Positions 41,381 to 45,097 of a stretch of DNA of 45,097 nt are shown in pieces. Position numbers and translations under genes: made by a program. The DNA is taken from NCBI GenBank assembly GCA_936941155.1, contig CAKZJE010000085.1, forward strand, positions 1 through 45,097, written 5' to 3'. The notes below the pieces were generated by a model, which was given only the letters and a program-made list of their open reading frames with translations, had not been told where the DNA came from and did no database searches. Source of the DNA: an uncultured Methylomonas sp. GTDB lineage: Bacteria; Pseudomonadota; Gammaproteobacteria; Methylococcales; Methylomonadaceae. Numbering within the stretch: the first letter of the stretch is position 1; the number at the start of each line of letters is the position of its first letter.

Positions 41381-44300
41381 TTATTGTACCGATTTTTTCG
41401 GGGTGTTCGCAGGCAAAACAGTATCAGACGCACTCACTTTGCTTGGTTTTTTCAATATATCTGTCAGCATAAAATCACTGCCATGCGTATAAATCACAGG
41501 TTCTTGTACAAAACCTAACACACGTTTAGAGAAAACGGGCAGTGATTTAAGAATTGCTTCTGCCACACCGTGCGCTGTCACTATTTTTGTCGTATCTTTG
41601 TTTTGGATTTCTTGCGCCATCAAATAGGTAAACAAACCATGCCCTAAGCTTTTTAACTCCGCAGCTTCTTGATCTTTTGCCGCAGCTGTTACCACCGTAA
41701 TTCCCAAGGCGCGGCTTAATTGTCGTGTGAAATAACGTTGTCCATTTTGCAGTTGCGCGAAGACATCCATACTGCCACCGGAATGACAGGAATCAACCAT
41801 CAGCAAAATGTGTTGAATTTTGGAGTTTTTGAAAATATCGCTCAACTCTGTTGCAGAAATACCGGCTTGCACAATTTTTTCCAATGACGGCAGCATTTTG
41901 GTTTCATACGGTAAGAAATACCATTCTTTACCCAATGCCACACCGTGTCCGGCAAAATAAATCACCAACGCATCTTGGGCTGTTCCTTGGCTTAACTCTT
42001 TTAGCTCTGCCAAAATTTTCGCTTTTGTGGCATTTTCGTTATACAAACCTTTATAAGCCGAAATTTTTGCGGTGTTTTTCAATGCCGCCACAATAGATTC
42101 TGCATCTGCCACACTGTAGTTTAAGTCTAACTCTTTATCACTGTATTGATTAATCCCCACCGATAACAGGCGCAATGATGACGCATACGCTTTGCTTTTG
42201 CCGTCAAAACTAACTTCAGAGCTGCTGTTTTCAATCCCCATTGTGTTGCTAGCCGTAACTTTCAGAGTATTTTTACCCGCACTCGGTGTCACAGTCAGCG
42301 TAAAAGTTCTACGTTCTGCATTGCCGTCTTCTGAAATTTGTGGCGCAGGCAAACGAGTGTTGTCACTGAGCATTCTGCCATTATGATAAACATGAATTTT
42401 ATCAATGCCACCACCACGATCATAAACATCAAACTGCACTGTAATGTTCTCACCTTTCTGTTGTTTTTCTGCAATCTGCAAATCGACTTTAGGTGGCAAT
42501 GTTACACCGTCTGCTACAGCCATTGAATGACTATTGAGATAATCTTGGTTTTGTAACACGCTGGCGAGCAAGCCTGGTTCATAATAATTTTCAGAGAAAC
42601 TGTCTAATGAAATTCCTTCTTCATTTGCCAACCAAGTGAAGTTTTCCAACGATTCTTCTGTGCCATCAAAACGCCCAAAAGCATCCATCACCGTCCAACC
42701 TTGCAATGTTGAAAATAAACGCAGCATTTTTTTACCTGATTGCACATCCCAAACTGCCAAATCACCATTTGCCATCACCGTGAGAAGTTTTTTGCCAGCT
42801 TCCAGCAGTTTGACATCTTTAAACGGATTGTCTTTATTTTGCAACGTTAATACCACGTCACCTTGCGGATTATTCACTTTCACAGAGCCGTCTTTCAATA
42901 CATAACTATAAGCATCGGCTGTTGTATCAACAGTTGTGATATTTTCGGCAAGTTTGGCAACCATTTTTTGACTGTCGCCTGTGACTGACCAGTGCATCAC
43001 TTCACCACTTGCCAGCCCCAATTGCAAAGTATCATTGTCTTTAAATTCCATCTGCACAATTTGCTCCCCCATATTCGGCAAAGATTTGATAACTTTGCCA
43101 GTGCGAAGGTCAATAATATTTACCGCATCGGTGAGTCGTTTTAACTGCAAATTCGTGGGCAATAAGAAAGAACCTTGCTGGCTACTCAATACTGCACCAT
43201 AACGGTTGTTATGACTTAATGCCAAATTATTGATAACGCCGCGATCGTAACGCAGTTCCCATAATTTTTTCTGTGCTTGGTTGTTCCAGAAAATCAGACG
43301 GCTTGCCCCTGTGTTAATTAACATCACACTATTATCATCTGCATTGGCAAAATGATTGATATTGCTTGCTTTTATGCTGGCATTAGGAATGGAGCTAATC
43401 ACATCGTAAGCTTTAATCCCTGCGGTGCTGGCAATGGATAATACTTCACCTTTGTCATTCACACGTCCAACATCGGTTAAAACTTGTTTGCTGTCGCTCA
43501 TTTGAATTCGACGTTGCAGACCGTGTTGAAAATCCCAAATCCGCACAGTTCCATCTTCTAATAACAAGGATAAAAACTGTTTATTTCTACTCAATTGTGA
43601 ACTTTTTACCCGTCCCGCGCTGTTTTTGATGGTTAAAGTTGGCAAAATAGGCGACTTATTCTCTTCAATCACTTGAGGAAGCGTCACAGGTGCATTTGCC
43701 ACTATTGGTATATTTTCCTCTATCCGTGATTCTGTCACAATAATTGCATTGTCTCCGCCAACAAAATCAACAACCTCAGGTTTAGCGTTATTTTCTACGC
43801 GAGCAACCTCAATCGCAGGTTTTGTCTCAGGCTGCGGTGCTGTAAAAAACGCAGGGGATGTATTGACTAAAGGATTATTTTGCTGATTGTTTTTAGGTAC
43901 GGTAGTAACAATATTTGTGTTAATCGCTTCATCTATTGGTTTATTAATCCCTGTTACCAGCGGAGCATTAGGCGTTTTTGTGGTGATCAAATGATAAGAG
44001 GCATGATTAGTTTCAGAGCTATACCCAAATCCAGGCAAAGTTTCTATCGCGCCAAAACTACCAGAAATGGCGTTCGCACTAAGTAAATTAAATTTGTCAT
44101 TCACTTGTGCTGTTTGTACATAAGCTCCAATGGGAGTTATGTTGAGTAAGCCGTCTAAGCTAGCATTCCCTAACACTTGTAATTTGTCGTAGAGTGAGGA
44201 AATAAGTCCCGCTAATTCCATGTTTAAAACACCCGCGCTGCCTTGAATATAGTCGCCATTAATCACTAATGTGCCAGGGGAATGTCCGGGGCTCACAATA

Positions 44301-45097
44301 CCGCTGATATTAGCAAGATAGGTTGTATTCACAACACCTGTTCCTGATAAAATCGCATTATCTTTCAAAGTTAAACTAGGTGCAGATAAAACACCGCCAT
44401 TAAAGCTTAGTTCGCCACCGCTAAATACCAAATCGCCCGTCGCTTTCAGTGTTCCGCCTGAAAAATCAAAGTTTTGATGATTGCTAGTGAGTGATTTAAT
44501 CGTGTAATCACCACCACTTAAGACAATTTTGCCGTTTGTCTGGTTCAACAACACATCTTGATTATTTGGCACTATGCCTTGATTCCAGTTACCTGCGTTG
44601 CTCCAATCATTATTGATTGTTCCTAGCCATTGAATTAAAGAAGCGGGCGTTATTGCAGCTAAGGTAGTGAAAGTGCCGCCTGAAACTAATTGGTAGTTTC
44701 CTGCATCTGCACCTGTCAAGATAGGATTAATCAGCGTTACTAGCTTATCTGCACCGACAGTTTTGTTAGCAAAATTGATACTATCGCTGATAATGTTCAA
44801 GGCATCTGTCGCCACATTGCCTATATAGCTGACATGGCTAATAGTTGCGTTTGTTGTGTCATCAAACACTTTATCTACAGCTGTAAATGTATTAACTTGA
44901 AGAGTTGCTTTGCTAACGCTGTAATCGCCCGTCGCGCCGCCGAACGAATAGTTGCCAGCATCCGCGCCGTTCAAAATCGCAGAAACAGTTTCGATACCAT
45001 TATATAAGCCGGCTTTCAGATGGCCGCTGCCGCTGGTATTGCCAGAAATATTGATCGCAACCGTGTCGGAACTTACCGTATCGCCACTGAGAATTCC
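41381..45097 (-). CDS. YDG/autotransporter-like surface protein fused to WD40-like and caspase-like domains (5' end outside window)
   Basis: The frame is open to the window edge, so at least 1238 residues are visible and the start lies outside. N-terminal visible parts are YDG-type units (KVFDDTTNATIS...GNVATDALNIISDSINFANKTVG...ILTGADAGNYQL) as found in filamentous-haemagglutinin-like adhesins. A passenger-like section follows (WSNAGNWNQGIVPNNQD; GIVSPGHSPGTLVINGDYIQ), then a low-complexity linker. The last ~780 residues repeat the design of the protein at 27978-30317: WD40-like repeats, an Ig-like region and a caspase domain with His in YFAGHGVALG (codon 41945-41947) and Cys in VDSCHSGGS (codon 41786-41788). 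The combination suggests a surface- or secreted protease anchored to an adhesin. Confidence 0.88.
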   Translation of the reverse strand, partial: GILSGDTVSSDTVAINISGNTSGSGHLKAGLYNGIETVSAILNGADAGNYSFGGATGDYSVSKATLQVNTFTAVDKVFDDTTNATISHVSYIGNVATDALNIISDSINFANKTVGADKLVTLINPILTGADAGNYQLVSGGTFTTLAAITPASLIQWLGTINNDWSNAGNWNQGIVPNNQDVLLNQTNGKIVLSGGDYTIKSLTSNHQNFDFSGGTLKATGDLVFSGGELSFNGGVLSAPSLTLKDNAILSGTGVVNTTYLANISGIVSPGHSPGTLVINGDYIQGSAGVLNMELAGLISSLYDKLQVLGNASLDGLLNITPIGAYVQTAQVNDKFNLLSANAISGSFGAIETLPGFGYSSETNHASYHLITTKTPNAPLVTGINKPIDEAINTNIVTTVPKNNQQNNPLVNTSPAFFTAPQPETKPAIEVARVENNAKPEVVDFVGGDNAIIVTESRIEENIPIVANAPVTLPQVIEENKSPILPTLTIKNSAGRVKSSQLSRNKQFLSLLLEDGTVRIWDFQHGLQRRIQMSDSKQVLTDVGRVNDKGEVLSIASTAGIKAYDVISSIPNASIKASNINHFANADDNSVMLINTGASRLIFWNNQAQKKLWELRYDRGVINNLALSHNNRYGAVLSSQQGSFLLPTNLQLKRLTDAVNIIDLRTGKVIKSLPNMGEQIVQMEFKDNDTLQLGLASGEVMHWSVTGDSQKMVAKLAENITTVDTTADAYSYVLKDGSVKVNNPQGDVVLTLQNKDNPFKDVKLLEAGKKLLTVMANGDLAVWDVQSGKKMLRLFSTLQGWTVMDAFGRFDGTEESLENFTWLANEEGISLDSFSENYYEPGLLASVLQNQDYLNSHSMAVADGVTLPPKVDLQIAEKQQKGENITVQFDVYDRGGGIDKIHVYHNGRMLSDNTRLPAPQISEDGNAERRTFTLTVTPSAGKNTLKVTASNTMGIENSSSEVSFDGKSKAYASSLRLLSVGINQYSDKELDLNYSVADAESIVAALKNTAKISAYKGLYNENATKAKILAELKELSQGTAQDALVIYFAGHGVALGKEWYFLPYETKMLPSLEKIVQAGISATELSDIFKNSKIQHILLMVDSCHSGGSMDVFAQLQNGQRYFTRQLSRALGITVVTAAAKDQEAAELKSLGHGLFTYLMAQEIQNKDTTKIVTAHGVAEAILKSLPVFSKRVLGFVQEPVIYTHGSDFMLTDILKKPSKVSASDTVLPANTPKKSVQ

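Overview
The window looks like chromosomal DNA of a fairly AT-rich gammaproteobacterium. Orn, RppH, YciO, TsaB, MltA, cytochrome c4 and the fimT-pilV-pilW-pilX-pilY1-pilE minor-pilin order all fit that class. Three traits narrow the lifestyle: a thiosulfohydrolase SoxB (sulfur oxidation), a DUF6513/dihydropteroate-synthase-like protein of the kind linked to tetrahydromethanopterin in methylotrophs, and a glyoxylate/hydroxypyruvate gene pair. With the many short palindromic intergenic repeats, the secreted caspase-like proteins and a Uma2 protein, this suggests a sulfur-oxidising, possibly methylotrophic organism of the Beggiatoaceae/Thiotrichales or Methylococcales type. The lineage is inferred, not proven.

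Layout. 0.3-2.1 kb: an LpxH-like metallophosphoesterase converges on an MJ1255-type glycosyltransferase. 2.5-5.4 kb: a large repeat protein (seven delta-60 repeats, four Ig-like repeats, RTX tail). 5.4-5.6 kb: one repeat element nested in another. 5.6-8.4 kb: rsgA and an M48 membrane protease (coupled), then divergent orn. 8.6-11.8 kb: DUF6513 protein, then overlapping garR-like and hyi genes. 11.9-13.5 kb: a small exported Lys-rich protein, cytochrome c4 and Uma2. 13.6-18.4 kb: a 1594-residue RTX protein. 18.6-26.9 kb: type IV minor pilin/PilY1 cluster. 27.1-27.9 kb: mutM. 28.0-30.3 kb: an exported WD40-like/caspase protein. 30.6-32.2 kb: soxB. 32.5-33.7 kb: an exported GDA1/CD39 apyrase. 33.8-34.1 kb: a decayed Rpn-type remnant. 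34.2-37.8 kb: scpA, mltA, rppH and a HAD phosphatase. 38.2-39.2 kb: a PD-(D/E)XK protein. 39.3-41.3 kb: tsaB-yciO-site-2 protease. 41.4 kb to the end: the 3' part of a giant surface protein fused to a WD40-like/caspase module.

Themes. The surface and secreted fraction is large: two RTX proteins, a PilY1-tipped pilus, two caspase-like exported proteins and an apyrase. The two caspase proteins are clear paralogues, one free and exported, the other at the C-terminus of a YDG/autotransporter-like adhesin. At least six families of short inverted repeats lie between genes, and two of them show nesting. No tRNA, rRNA, CRISPR array or complete insertion sequence was seen.
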